64,000 bases of DNA. It comes from CAVVAL01 sp963740215 (GTDB lineage Bacteria; Actinomycetota; Actinomycetes; Mycobacteriales; Cryptosporangiaceae). Of this stretch, positions 35,313 through 43,818 are shown in pieces. A program made the translations under genes and the position numbers. Where the stretch lies: contig CAVUDJ010000008.1 of the NCBI GenBank assembly GCA_963740215.1, forward strand, positions 806,001 through 870,000. Reading direction: 5' to 3'. The notes beneath the pieces are model-generated. The model was not told the DNA's origin, searched no databases, and worked only from the letters and a program-made list of their open reading frames with translations. Within the stretch, counting starts at the first letter, position 1, and the number at the start of each line of letters is the position of its first letter.

Positions 35313-36032
35313 ATGTACGAAACCCGCAGAGTCAATCCCGCGACCGGATGGCGGGTGTCCAGGCCGGTCATCGTGGCGACGGCGCTGGTCGTCGCGGTGG
35401 TCGCCATCTGGGCCGCCCGCGGCGAGCTGGGTCTCACCGGCGAGGCGGAGGCGACGACAGGCGCGGCGGTGCCATCGACCCACGGCATCTCCGGCCACGG
35501 CACGCCCGTCGACTCCGACTACTCGGTCAGCCAGAAGCAGGCCACGTCGTCGGGCCCGATCAGCGAGCTGGACAAGAAACTGCTGGTCGCGGTGCGCCAG
35601 GCGGACCTGTGGGAGCTGCCGGCCGGCCGGCTCGCCCAGGACAACGCGTCCAGCGAGCAGGTGAAGCGGGCGGGCCTTCACCTCATGGAGGGCCACTCGC
35701 GGCTCGACCAGATGGTGCGCGAGATCGCCGCCGCGCTGAACGTGGCGATCCCGAACGAGGCCACCCCGGAGCAGCAGGGATTCGTGCAGCGGCTGCAGAA
35801 CTCGCGCGGCGCCGAGTTCGACGCGTTCTTCGCGAACATCCTGCGCGAGACGCACGGCAAGGTCTACGTGATCATCGCCCAGGTACGGGCGACCACCCAG
35901 AACAGCCTCGTCCGCGACATGGCCATCGAGGCGAACAAGGCCGTCTCCGACCACCAGGAAGTCCTTGAGGACACCGGCCTCGTCGACGCCAGCACGTTCG
36001 AGAAGGTCGAGCTCGCGGTCGTCAAGCCGTAG
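35313..36032 (+). CDS. DUF4142 (ferritin-like) membrane-anchored protein
   Basis: 239 residues. After a short cytoplasmic start there is one TM helix (VIVATALVVAVVAIWAA), a Ser/Thr-rich linker, and a helical DUF4142 domain: ELDKKLLVAVRQADLWELPA, AGLHLMEGHSRLDQMVREIA, AEFDAFFANILRETHGKVYV and LVRDMAIEANKAVSDHQEVL. DUF4142 domains are ferritin-like four-helix bundles on the outer face; here metal ligands are only partly evident. GGAGGAG seven bases before the ATG fixes the start. Confidence 0.85.
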   Translation: MYETRRVNPATGWRVSRPVIVATALVVAVVAIWAARGELGLTGEAEATTGAAVPSTHGISGHGTPVDSDYSVSQKQATSSGPISELDKKLLVAVRQADLWELPAGRLAQDNASSEQVKRAGLHLMEGHSRLDQMVREIAAALNVAIPNEATPEQQGFVQRLQNSRGAEFDAFFANILRETHGKVYVIIAQVRATTQNSLVRDMAIEANKAVSDHQEVLEDTGLVDASTFEKVELAVVKP

Positions 36033-36036
36033 GGCG

Positions 36037-36513
36037 TCATTGCCGAGTGGCCACGACCATGAGCATTAGTCCTAATGCACCTGTGATCAGCACAGCGTGG
36101 CGGACGATCAGCATGAGCTCCAGAGCCCGCGCGACCGAGACAAGCACGTGAAACGCCGCGCGAACTGCCGAGAAGAACAGCGCACCCACGACGATCACCA
36201 TGCCGATGCCCACAATGACGAGGAGCATGTCGGATTCCTCGGCGTGCGCAGCGACGGGCGTCGCAGCGCTCGCCGATGGAGCGCAGCCGACCACCACAAA
36301 CCCAACCATGGCCACGGCGACGAACAGAGCCGCGATGCGCGACCACCAGCGCGGTCCGGCCGTGGCCACCAGCAGGACCGCGACGACCACAATCAGTGCC
36401 CCGAAGAGCGCATGGAGCACTGCGATCAGGTCGAGAAGTCGACGATCGACGTCCGGTACAGACGAGGCGACCACGTAGTTTACCGAGCGGGTAACGAGGA
36501 CTAGCGTGTTCAT
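36037..36513 (-). CDS. Four-helix membrane protein of unknown function
   Basis: 158 residues. Four hydrophobic segments: LDLIAVLHALFGALIVVVAV, RIAALFVAVAMVGFVVVG (followed by CAPSASAATPVAAH), MLLVIVGIGMVIVVGALFF and MLIVRHAVLITGALGLMLMV. An AAGGAG site lies six bases before the ATG. No family is recognised. It lies at the edge of a lower-GC stretch that contains the regulator/glycosyltransferase cassette. Confidence 0.65.
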   Translation of the reverse strand: MNTLVLVTRSVNYVVASSVPDVDRRLLDLIAVLHALFGALIVVVAVLLVATAGPRWWSRIAALFVAVAMVGFVVVGCAPSASAATPVAAHAEESDMLLVIVGIGMVIVVGALFFSAVRAAFHVLVSVARALELMLIVRHAVLITGALGLMLMVVATRQ

Positions 36514-36981
36514 GACGGCTCCTTCCGTCAGAGCAGTCAGTTGCCGACGGATCCGGACCCGTCGAATGAGGACGCGGGTGCCCCTGGCGTCGCGGCAACG
36601 AAGGTCCAGGGGTGTCCGCCACAGCTATGACGGCTCGTCAGCGACCTCGGCGGGGACCGCCCGATCGGCACGAGGTGTTTACGACGGTAAATGCCCATCT
36701 CCACACGCCTCCTGTGAATTTCACACTATGAATGAAATTCACACTGAAGTAGGTACTTGAAGGGTAGATCGCGGCTGGCCGACGTGGCAATGTTCTATCG
36801 CCACTGGAAACTCGCTCCCTTTGACCTGGTTGTTATTGGAGACCACAGAACACCGCTGGAGTGCACTGAAGTACGTCAGCGGTGCTGGTGAGCCTGGCCG
36901 CCGCGCGAGAAACGGGACTAGACAACTGACGTACACTCCGGCTTCACTTGTTACAGCGAAATCGAGTTGAAGGGTGTCGGC
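36514..36981. other. Gene-free, lower-GC spacer before the XRE/glycosyltransferase cassette
   Basis: No plausible gene is seen in about 470 bp. The segment from 36670 is visibly richer in A and T than the rest of the window and contains one strong inverted repeat (36713-36741). It presumably holds the promoter of the downstream cassette. Confidence 0.5.
36713..36741. promoter_or_regulatory. Inverted repeat upstream of the XRE cassette
   Basis: GTGAATTTCA, nine bases, TGAAATTCAC: a perfect 10+10 dyad in an AT-rich stretch, about 240 bp before the cassette. It has the size of a dimeric regulator site. The binding protein is unknown; the XRE-type protein of the cassette is one candidate. Confidence 0.45.
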
Positions 36982-38100
36982 GTGCAGCCAGCGCAGCGGC
37001 CAACGCGTGGGCAGGTGGCTCTCGCGTCGCGGCTACGTGCGCTCCGCGAGGACTTGTGGCCGGACGTCGAGCTGACCCAGACCGTGCTCGGGCAGGCGCT
37101 GGGTGGCAGCAGACCACTGAGTGTCGCGGCGATCTCCTCGTGGGAGAGCCTGACGAGTCCGCGGATTCCACCGATGCGGCGGCTGGACGCGTATGCGACG
37201 TTCTTCGCGACCAGGCGCTCGGTGGAAGGCGACAGTCCTCGCGTTCTCGACGACAGCGAGCTGACCGCCGTTGAGCGGGCACGCCGCGACGAACTCGCTG
37301 ACGAGCTCAGGCTGCTGCGCACCGCGGCGCAGTCGTCCGCTTCCGGCGGCGGGCATCCAGTCCTCAGCGCCGTGACATCCTCGACCAATCAGCCGTCAAC
37401 AGGAACGTGGCAATTCCTCGAAGGGCAGCCGGTCACGATCGTCTGCGCGGAGCTACCCAAAGCTCTGTTGACCGCGATGCCGGACCCCGATCCGCTCAAT
37501 CCTGATCACGTCGACCTGTACAGCTTTGCCGACCTTGACGCTCTGTTCGAACTGTATGGGCACATTCGGGCGGTCAACGGGCTGGATGCCGTGGTCAAGG
37601 TCAAGCTCGCGTCTCGTCTCGCCACCGATGACTACACCACTCACCTCGTGCTCCTGGGCGGCGTCGACTGGAACGAGGCGACGCGTGCGCTACTGAAGCG
37701 CCTCGACCTTCCGGTGCGGCAGGTCTCGGCTGCCGACAGGACTAAGGCGTACTTCGAGGTGACGGATGCGGAACAGACCGTGAAGCACGGGCCTGTTGTG
37801 AACAGTGCCGACGGCGAGAGCGAAGATGTAGCTCACTTCTACCGCGGCCCCAACCCGTTCAACGTGAAGCGGACGGTCACGATCTGCAACGGGATGTACG
37901 CCCGCGGCACGCTCGGCGCGGTGAGGGCTTTGACGGATGCACGCTTCCGCGATCGGAACGAAGCTCACATCTTCTCCCGGTTCGGCGATGGCACGACCTT
38001 CAGCGTCCTCTCGCGGGTGCTCATTGTGCGAGGACGAGCCATGACACCGGATTGGACCGACGCTGATACGCGGCTGCACGAATGGCCGCAGGCGCGGTGA
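36982..38100 (+). CDS. XRE-type regulator with large conserved C-terminal domain
   Basis: 372 residues from GTG 36982, eight bases after GAAGG; a TTG five codons earlier is also open. Residues 10-75 form an XRE-like helix-turn-helix (ALASRLRALREDLWPDVELT, LSVAAISSWESLTSPRIPPM). After a short linker comes a conserved domain: GQPVTIVCAELPKALLTAMP, DHVDLYSFADLDALFELYGH, DDYTTHLVLLGGVDWNEATR, EDVAHFYRGPNPFN, VTICNGMYARGTLGAVRALT and LHEWPQ at the end. I recall this arrangement from many actinomycete proteins called only XRE or helix-turn-helix proteins; what the C-terminal domain senses is not known to me. Its stop overlaps the next start as GTGA. Confidence 0.78.
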   Translation: MQPAQRPTRGQVALASRLRALREDLWPDVELTQTVLGQALGGSRPLSVAAISSWESLTSPRIPPMRRLDAYATFFATRRSVEGDSPRVLDDSELTAVERARRDELADELRLLRTAAQSSASGGGHPVLSAVTSSTNQPSTGTWQFLEGQPVTIVCAELPKALLTAMPDPDPLNPDHVDLYSFADLDALFELYGHIRAVNGLDAVVKVKLASRLATDDYTTHLVLLGGVDWNEATRALLKRLDLPVRQVSAADRTKAYFEVTDAEQTVKHGPVVNSADGESEDVAHFYRGPNPFNVKRTVTICNGMYARGTLGAVRALTDARFRDRNEAHIFSRFGDGTTFSVLSRVLIVRGRAMTPDWTDADTRLHEWPQAR

Positions 38101-38174
38101 GCGGTCAGCACCAGGGAGAACCCGAGGCAAGCGCCCTGGACGCGTTCACCGAATGCCGCGAGGTCGTCTCGTGA
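38097..38174 (+). CDS. 25-residue peptide ORF coupled to both neighbours
   Basis: GTG 38097 overlaps the regulator stop (GTGA), and its own TGA (38172-38174) overlaps the GTG of the glycosyltransferase-like gene (GTGA). The peptide begins MSGQHQGEPEASALDAFTEC and ends REVVS. Two exact four-base overlaps on each side of a 26-codon frame are the pattern of a translationally coupled operon, but chance cannot be excluded. It has one cysteine and four Glu, no signal peptide and no recognised family. It may be a real peptide or only a coupling device. Confidence 0.35.
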   Translation: MSGQHQGEPEASALDAFTECREVVS

Positions 38175-39466
38175 ACGCCCCACTCAAGGAACAGCCAGCT
38201 CCCGTGAACGGCTGGTCCGGGAACATCCATACCCCGCACCAGCCGTCAAGCCCGCACCACCATGGTTCCCACCGCGCGCTCCTCGACCAGTCGGCGGGAT
38301 CGGACCTCCGGGCGTTCGACGCCATCGTCGTGCCCACGGCGCGTCCGGCGGCGTACTTGCGGCACGTGGTGAGCCTTGCGCGTCAGGCGGGCTGCCCGCT
38401 GCTGCTGCTGTGTAGCAGGCGAGCCAGCGCGCGTGCCGCGTCGGAGTACTGGGCCGGCGAAGCGCTCCGCCAGCTGATTAGCGTCGATATTCCACCGACA
38501 TACAGCCTTCCGCTGGTCGACCTGGCCACCTCAGCCTCGCCTGAGGCGCTTTTCAAGCGAAACACCGATACCGCGCTCAAGCGCAATATCGGCCTCCTGG
38601 TCGCCCGCATGGCGGGGTGGGAACGGGTCATCTTCCTCGACGACGACATCGCTGTTCCCGACCCGAACGATCTTCGTCGAGCGGCGGCGCTGCTCGACGA
38701 CTACGACACGGTCGGCCTGTCGCTCGCCGGATATCCCGACAACTCGGTTGTCTGCCATGCTCACCGAATCACGAGTGGGAACCAGGACACCTTCGTCGGC
38801 GGCGGGGCAATGGCTGTCGCCCCCTGGCAAACGTCGTCGTTCTTTCCCAATGTCTACAACGAGGACTGGTTCTTCCTCCTTGACGACGCGATGATGCGCC
38901 CGGTGACCTTGGTCGGGCAAGCGCTCCAGCGCCCGTACGACCCATTCGCCCGCCCTGACCGCGCCGTGTCCGAGGAGTTCGGCGACGTAATGGCGGAAGG
39001 CATCTTCTGGCTCCTCGACCAGCACCGCCGCTTCGAGGACGCCCCAGACGCCTACTGGCACTCGTTCCTGACGCGGCGCAAGCATTTCATCGCCGACGTC
39101 ATCCAGCAGGTCCACGACGATCCAGACCTTGACCCGACCGCGCGTCGGCGAATGCTCGCGGCCCTAGCCGCGGCGGCAGCCCGGTCTGCGCAGATCACCC
39201 CGGCGTCCTGCGTCAACTATCTGCGTGACTGGCGCGCCGACATGATCCTTTGGCGCGGTGCTCTGAATGGGCTGCCAGTCGGCCTATCCCCCGCAAGGGC
39301 GCTCAGCCACCTCGGTCTAGCTGCCCACCGCGGCCCGAAACCCGGCGTAGTGTCCGGACGCCGTACGCCAACACCGGTGAGATCGGCGCCCCTGCGGTTG
39401 CCCGGACGTCCGGTATCTGGATCGCCGCCGGTCGCAGCGTCCGCAGCCGCGGAGAACAAACGATAG
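38171..39466 (+). CDS. Glycosyltransferase-like (GT-A) protein
   Basis: 431 residues from GTG 38171; an ATG at 38153 would add six residues. After a Pro/His-rich lead (NIHTPHQPSSPHHHGSHRAL), the core resembles a family 2-type GT-A glycosyltransferase: AIVVPTARPAAYLRHVVSLA, CPLLLLCSRRASARAASEYW, MAGWERVIFLDDDIAVPDP with the metal-binding DDD, TFVGGGAMAVAP and VYNEDWFFLLDD, the usual acceptor-side ED motif. The C-terminus is a helical region and a Pro/Ala-rich tail. There is no membrane helix. Donor and acceptor are unknown. Translation coupling ties it to the XRE-type regulator and the small peptide. Confidence 0.72.
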   Translation: MNAPLKEQPAPVNGWSGNIHTPHQPSSPHHHGSHRALLDQSAGSDLRAFDAIVVPTARPAAYLRHVVSLARQAGCPLLLLCSRRASARAASEYWAGEALRQLISVDIPPTYSLPLVDLATSASPEALFKRNTDTALKRNIGLLVARMAGWERVIFLDDDIAVPDPNDLRRAAALLDDYDTVGLSLAGYPDNSVVCHAHRITSGNQDTFVGGGAMAVAPWQTSSFFPNVYNEDWFFLLDDAMMRPVTLVGQALQRPYDPFARPDRAVSEEFGDVMAEGIFWLLDQHRRFEDAPDAYWHSFLTRRKHFIADVIQQVHDDPDLDPTARRRMLAALAAAAARSAQITPASCVNYLRDWRADMILWRGALNGLPVGLSPARALSHLGLAAHRGPKPGVVSGRRTPTPVRSAPLRLPGRPVSGSPPVAASAAAENKR

Positions 39467-39521
39467 GCGGCCATCGCTCAGAAACGAGCGCGGCGACGCG
39501 CGCGGTCCTACGCTGTGCGGC

Positions 39522-40058
39522 ATGCACACCCTCATGGTCCTGATACACGTGATCGCCGCGGTGTTCCTCATCGGACCGTTGGTGGTGGCGCCGATGGCCG
39601 GCCTGCGCGCGCTGCGCCTCGGTGACGGCGGGCGCCTCCAGGACGCCGCCCGGCAGACCACGCTGTACGGGCTGCTGTCGATGATCGTCTTCGCGTTCGG
39701 CGTGCTGGCGGTGGTCACCGAGGAAGAGGACTACACGTTCAGCTCGATCTGGGTGAACGTCTCGATGACGCTCTACGTCCTCGCGCTGCTGCTCGTTCTG
39801 CTCATCGTGGCTCCGTCGCTGAGCAAGGCGGCGAGGCTGATCACCGCACCGGCCACGGTCACGGTCGATCCGGTCGACGGGGAGCTGCCCGCGCCCGAGC
39901 CGGGTCCGGTCGCGCCGGTGCCGCTGTCGGCGCAGGAGCCGGAGGTCAAGGGCAAACTCGACGCGCTGCGCGGACGGATCGCCGCGTCGAGCGGCATTGT
40001 CTCGGTGCTGCTCTTCGTCACCGCCGCACTGATGGTGCTCAAGCCGTTCGGCGACTGA
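39522..40058 (+). CDS. DUF2269-like membrane protein
   Basis: 178 residues with four membrane helices: MHTLMVLIHVIAAVFLIGPL, TTLYGLLSMIVFAFGVLAVV, VNVSMTLYVLALLLVLLIVA and SGIVSVLLFVTAALMVLKPF. The first (LIHVIAAVFLIGP) and the later Y..LS.....G fit DUF2269. A Pro/Val-rich loop (EPGPVAPVPLSAQEPE) separates helices 3 and 4. Function unknown. It ends in a long hairpin shared with the convergent MarR gene. Confidence 0.75.
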   Translation: MHTLMVLIHVIAAVFLIGPLVVAPMAGLRALRLGDGGRLQDAARQTTLYGLLSMIVFAFGVLAVVTEEEDYTFSSIWVNVSMTLYVLALLLVLLIVAPSLSKAARLITAPATVTVDPVDGELPAPEPGPVAPVPLSAQEPEVKGKLDALRGRIAASSGIVSVLLFVTAALMVLKPFGD

Positions 40059-40111
40059 GTTCGGATTCTTGGGGGTCGACGGACCCGGGAACCCCCAAGA
40101 ATCCGAAACTC
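40057..40111. terminator. Long hairpin between convergent genes
   Basis: GAGTT plus CGGATTCTTGGGGGT pairs with ACCCCCAAGAATCCG plus AACTC (one bulged A), 14-base loop. It overlaps the stop of the membrane protein gene and stands 25 bp from the end of the MarR gene, so it can serve both strands. Single copy in this window. Confidence 0.7.
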
Positions 40112-40135
40112 GCAGGCGGCCGGCGCGGGCGGGAC

Positions 40136-40651
40136 TTACTCCGCGTCGCCGTCCAGCGTGGACAGCGCCCAGTGGTCCCACCACTGCGGGTCGGGAGTCT
40201 CGCCGGCCGCTTCAACGAGCGCGGTGAGCGCGGCCGTCACCGGGCGTGGATCCGGGACGTCGATGATCTCGGCCAACCGGGCGATCGCCGCCTGGCGCTG
40301 GCGCATCGTCGTCCCGACGAGTTCCTTGCCCTGCTCGGTGAGGCCCAGCCACGACACCCTGCGGTCCTCCGGGCGGCGGCAGCGGCGCACGAGGCCCTTG
40401 CGGATCAGCCGGTCACAGCTGCGGGTCACCGTCGAGGGCTGAACGCCCAGTTCGACGGCGAGGTCGACGGTGCGCTGCGGCCCGCGCGATGCCAGCACCA
40501 CGAGCGCGCGGTACTGCGAGAGCGTCACGTCGACGTCGACCTCGCCCAGGCTGCGGGCGGTGAGCGCCATCAGCACCCGGCTGGCGGACACGAGGGCACC
40601 GACCATGTGGGTCTGCTGGGTCTCGTCCTCTGCACGCGTGGGCCGGTTCAC
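40136..40651 (-). CDS. MarR family regulator
   Basis: About 171 residues from a GTG at 40651. The winged helix is typical: VTLSQYRALVVLASRGPQRT, VDLAVELGVQPSTVTRSCDR, LIRKGLVRRCRRPEDRRVSW, then TEQGKELV. The C-terminal helix completes the dimer interface. The target is not evident; the neighbouring DUF2269-like gene is convergent, not divergent. A frame extension upstream exists but crosses the terminator of the PRC-barrel gene, so the internal GTG is preferred. Confidence 0.85.
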   Translation of the reverse strand: MNRPTRAEDETQQTHMVGALVSASRVLMALTARSLGEVDVDVTLSQYRALVVLASRGPQRTVDLAVELGVQPSTVTRSCDRLIRKGLVRRCRRPEDRRVSWLGLTEQGKELVGTTMRQRQAAIARLAEIIDVPDPRPVTAALTALVEAAGETPDPQWWDHWALSTLDGDAE

Positions 40652-40678
40652 CGGACCATCCTGACACGCCCCGAACGG

Positions 40679-40714
40679 GACGGTCCCCGCGCCAGGCATG
40701 ACGCGGGGACCGTC
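40679..40714 (-). terminator. Terminator of the PRC-barrel gene
   Basis: GACGGTCCCCGCG pairs perfectly with CGCGGGGACCGTC across a ten-base loop, just past the stop of the minus-strand PRC-barrel gene. Confidence 0.8.
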
Positions 40715-40723
40715 GGCACAAAG

Positions 40724-41104
40724 TCACAGCGTGCCGGGACCGTAGAACCCGCCGTAGTAGGTGCCCAGGTCCTCGCGGTACTCGGGCTTGTCGCGGGTGT
40801 CCTCGTCGTACTCGGGAGCGTTCTTGATCTCTTCCTTGGTGCGTTCGACATAGACCTTGCGGCCGTCGACGTCGACGTTATTGATCACGCCGGCCGGCAG
40901 CAGGACCTTCTTGCCGAAGATCCACGGACCGGTGTCGACGACGATGTAGCTGGCGTCGGTGTCATAGGTCGCCTCGTCGATCGAACCGATGCTGCCGTCG
41001 GTGGCCTCGACATCGAAGCCGGTCCAGTTGGCCTCGCCGCCGCCGGTGTAGTTCGTGTCGCGGTAGTTCCACGGATCCCAGGCGGGGAACGCGGTGGTCA
41101 TCAT
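40724..41104 (-). CDS. PRC-barrel domain protein
   Basis: 126 residues from the first of two adjacent ATGs, behind GGGAGG. Residues 25-95 hold a PRC-barrel: WTGFDVEATDGSIGSIDEAT, YIVVDTGPWIFGKKVLLPAG, VDVDGRKVYVERTKEEIKNA. The short aromatic start and tail (YYGGFYGPGTL) are usual for the stress-related PRC-barrel proteins of actinomycetes. It is monocistronic with its own terminator. The function is unknown. Confidence 0.88.
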   Translation of the reverse strand: MMTTAFPAWDPWNYRDTNYTGGGEANWTGFDVEATDGSIGSIDEATYDTDASYIVVDTGPWIFGKKVLLPAGVINNVDVDGRKVYVERTKEEIKNAPEYDEDTRDKPEYREDLGTYYGGFYGPGTL

Positions 41105-41246
41105 GCCTCCCTCGTCGCGGTTGAAAGCCGTTCCTGGATCCACTACCCAACAGCGAGCCGATCACGCACGGCGACGGCCACCGAGCATGAGTCCGACACC
41201 GAGCAGCCCAGATTGGCCGCAGCCGCCGAGGGGTATGTGAGCAGGC

Positions 41247-42772
41247 ATGACGCTGACCGAAGGAGCAGCCGAGTCCTACTGGATGGACTCCGCCCGAGCG
41301 ACCGCGTATCCCGCGCTCACGGCCGACCTTGAGGTCGACGTGGCGGTGGTCGGCGGCGGTATCGCCGGACTCTGCACCGCCTGGAACTGGCCCGTGTTGG
41401 CCGTGTGGTCGCCGTGCTGGAGGCCGACCGCATCGCGGCGGGCGTCACCGGGTACACGACCGCCAAGCTCACCGCCCAGCACACGTTCGCGTACTCGACG
41501 CTGCGCTCTGCATACGGCGCCGACACAGCACGCCTGTACGCGCTGGCGCAGATGGCCGCCGTCGAACACGTGGCCGCGACCGCCGAACAGCTGAGGATCC
41601 AGTGCGATCTCGAACGGCGACCCGCGTTCACCTACGTCACCGACCCGGAGCAGGTCGACAAGGTCCGGGACGAGGCTGCGGCGGCCACCGAGGCCGGGCT
41701 GAACGCCACAGTCGTGACCGACACCGGGCTGCCGTTCGACGTGGCGGCCGCGGTCCGCGTCGAGGACCAGGCACAGTTCCACCCCCGCCGGTACCTGCTG
41801 GGGCTCGCCGACGACCTCATCCTCCACGGTGGCCGGATCCTTGAGCGGACGCGCGTCACCGGACTGCACGAGGGCAGCCCGTGCCGCCTCAGCACCGAGT
41901 CCGGCGCCACCGTCACCGCGCACGAAGTCGTGGTCGCCACCCACTACCCGGTGTTCGACCGTGCGATGCTCTTCACCCGCCTCACGCCGCGCCGCGAACT
42001 GGTCGTCGCCGGCCTCATCGACGCGGCGAGCGACCCCGACGGCATGTACCTCACTACCGAGGACAACACGCGCTCGGTCCGCACGGCGCCCTATGCCGAC
42101 GGGCAGCGGCTGCTCATCGTCACCGGCGAGCAGTTCAAGCCCGGCACCCTGCGGGTCGAGGACCGGCTCCACCGGCTGGCCGACTGGACCCACAAGAACT
42201 TCGACGTCGACCGGCTGCGCTACCGCTGGGCGGCGCAGGACAACGACACCACCGACCACCTCCCGTACGTCGGTCGGTTCCACCCTGGCGCGAAACACGT
42301 CTGGGTGGCCACCGGGTTCGGCGGCTGGGGCATGAGCAACGGTGTGATGGCCGGCGGGCTCCTGGCCGCTCTGCTCGGCGGGCAGGAACCGGCGTGGGCG
42401 CGCATCTTCGACCCGCGGCGGATCCATCCCACCGTCGAGGCCGGCCCGTTCCTCCACGCCAGCCTCGCCGTCGCGCGGCACTTCGTCGGCGACCGGATCC
42501 GGCCACCGTCGCATGCCGACTCGGTGTCGGACCTCGCCCCCGGCAGCGGCGCGGTCATCCGGATCGGCGGCGAGCGCTGCGCCGTGTACCGCGACGAGTC
42601 GGGCCTGCTGTCCGCCGTGTCGGCGACCTGCACCCACCTCGGCTGCATCGTCGCGTTCAACGACGCCGAGCGCACCTGGGACTGCCCATGCCACGGTTCC
42701 CGCTTCGGCACCGGCGGCAACGTACTCCAGGGACCCGCGACCGAACCCCTGGAGCAACGCCGGCTGAGCTAG
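41247..42772 (+). pseudogene. FAD-dependent oxidoreductase with C-terminal Rieske domain, one frameshift
   Basis: From ATG 41247 the first frame gives LEVDVAVVGGGIAGLCTAW, the FAD-binding motif, then breaks near 41390; the second frame resumes with VVAVLEADRIAAGVTGYTTA and runs to 42772. The body is DAO-like (HLPYVGRFHPGAKHVWVATG, FGGWGMSNGVMAGGLLAALL). The last 90 residues are a Rieske 2Fe-2S domain with CTHLGC and CPCHGSRF, whose two Cys and two His bind the cluster. Joined length is about 508 residues, the family norm. Substrate unknown; the Rieske centre implies electron transfer to a partner. Confidence 0.82.
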
Positions 42773-42774
42773 CC

Positions 42775-42941
42775 CGGGCGCCCCGTAGCGGTGTCACCGC
42801 GATGCGGTCGACGGGGATCGACCGGTCGCCGTAGTAGTGCGCAAAGAATCGGTCGACCCCGTCGCGGCGGGCGCCGGATCGCGGCGTGGAGGGCGGCGTG
42901 GAACGGCCCTGTCCGCAGCAGGTGCCGGAGATCTGTCATCG
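42775..42941 (-). pseudogene. Short remnant on the minus strand
   Basis: From ATG 42941 the frame reads MTDLRHLLRTGPFHAALHAA, like the start of a group of helix-turn-helix proteins, then loses sense. A second frame gives GVDRFFAHYYGDRSIPVDRI and runs toward 42775. A decayed or truncated gene is possible. No ribosome site is clear and the family resemblance is short. Confidence 0.3.
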
Positions 42942-43037
42942 GTTCAGTCCTTCCGGCGAATTTTCGCCTGTTGCCCGCACATCGCGCGCGTGACTAGACA
43001 GATAGGGCATATCGGTTCCTACCGGCTAGGAGGCCCC

Positions 43038-43733
43038 ATGTCTCGCCTGACCCGGAACTGCATCGCCGTCGCAACGTCGGCCGTGCTGGTCCTCGGCACC
43101 GGCCACATCGCGCACGCGGACTAGGGCGGCGACGTACGCACCAGGATCATCGGTGGCGGCCCGGTCGCCAGCGCCCCGTGGGCCGCCGGCATGTACCAGG
43201 ACGAGCACTTCGGCTGCTCGGCCTCGATCATCGCCGCACGGTGGGTGCTCACGGCCCGGCACTGCGTCGAGGATCCGCCGTCGCATGTGATGGTGGGCGA
43301 CGTTCGCATCCACCACGGCATCCGGGCGGACGTCGACCGCGTCGTGCGCGCGCCCGGCGCGGACATCGCTCTGCTACACCTCGCGACATCGGTACGCACC
43401 ACCTACGTGCAGCTCGCCGACGCCGACCCGCCCAGGGGCGCTACCAACTACATCTACGGGTGGGGAACGATCGAGGTGGGCGACGACGCGCCCATCTCGG
43501 ACGTGCTCAAGCGCGCCTCGGTACGGGTCACCGGTGCGGGCCGGGACGCCTACGGGGGCCGCTCGGTCGCGACCACCAAGATCAACGGCACAGCCGGGTA
43601 CGGCGACTCGGGTGGACCGCAGTTCTACGGAAGCACGCAGGTCGGCGTCTGCTCGACCGGCGACTACGTCAACACGGACTACGCCAGCGTCGCCGCGAAC
43701 CGGGACTGGATCCGCGCCAACGCGGGCGTCTGA
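43038..43733 (+). pseudogene. Trypsin-like (S1) secreted protease with in-frame amber codon after the signal peptide
   Basis: AGGAGG eight bases before the ATG and a Sec signal (MSRLTRNCIAVATSAVLVLG ending HIAHAD) are followed at 43122-43124 by TAG in the same frame. The frame then continues with RTRIIGGGPVASAPWAAGMY, the activation site and mature N-terminus of a chymotrypsin-fold protease. The triad is visible: His in LTARHC, Asp in GADIALLHL, Ser in GDSGGPQ. Everything after the TAG is intact for 200 residues. Either a single-base error or a recent nonsense mutation explains this. The intact enzyme would be a roughly 230-residue secreted protease. Confidence 0.75.
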
Positions 43734-43748
43734 CCGGGCGGTGGGCTG

Positions 43749-43807
43749 GCTGTTCGCGGAAATCGCCGGCGCGGCCGCGGCGCGTCGCGGCAATTTCCGC
43801 GAACAGC
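43749..43807. repeat. Long hairpin, repeat family C copy 2
   Basis: GCTGTTCGCGGAAATCGCC pairs with GGCAATTTCCGCGAACAGC around a GC-rich loop. The arm TGTTCGCGGAAATCG is identical to that at 25145-25203, while the loop differs. It lies between the ends of the convergent protease and WYL genes. Confidence 0.75.
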
Positions 43808-43818
43808 GGCCGCGTCAC

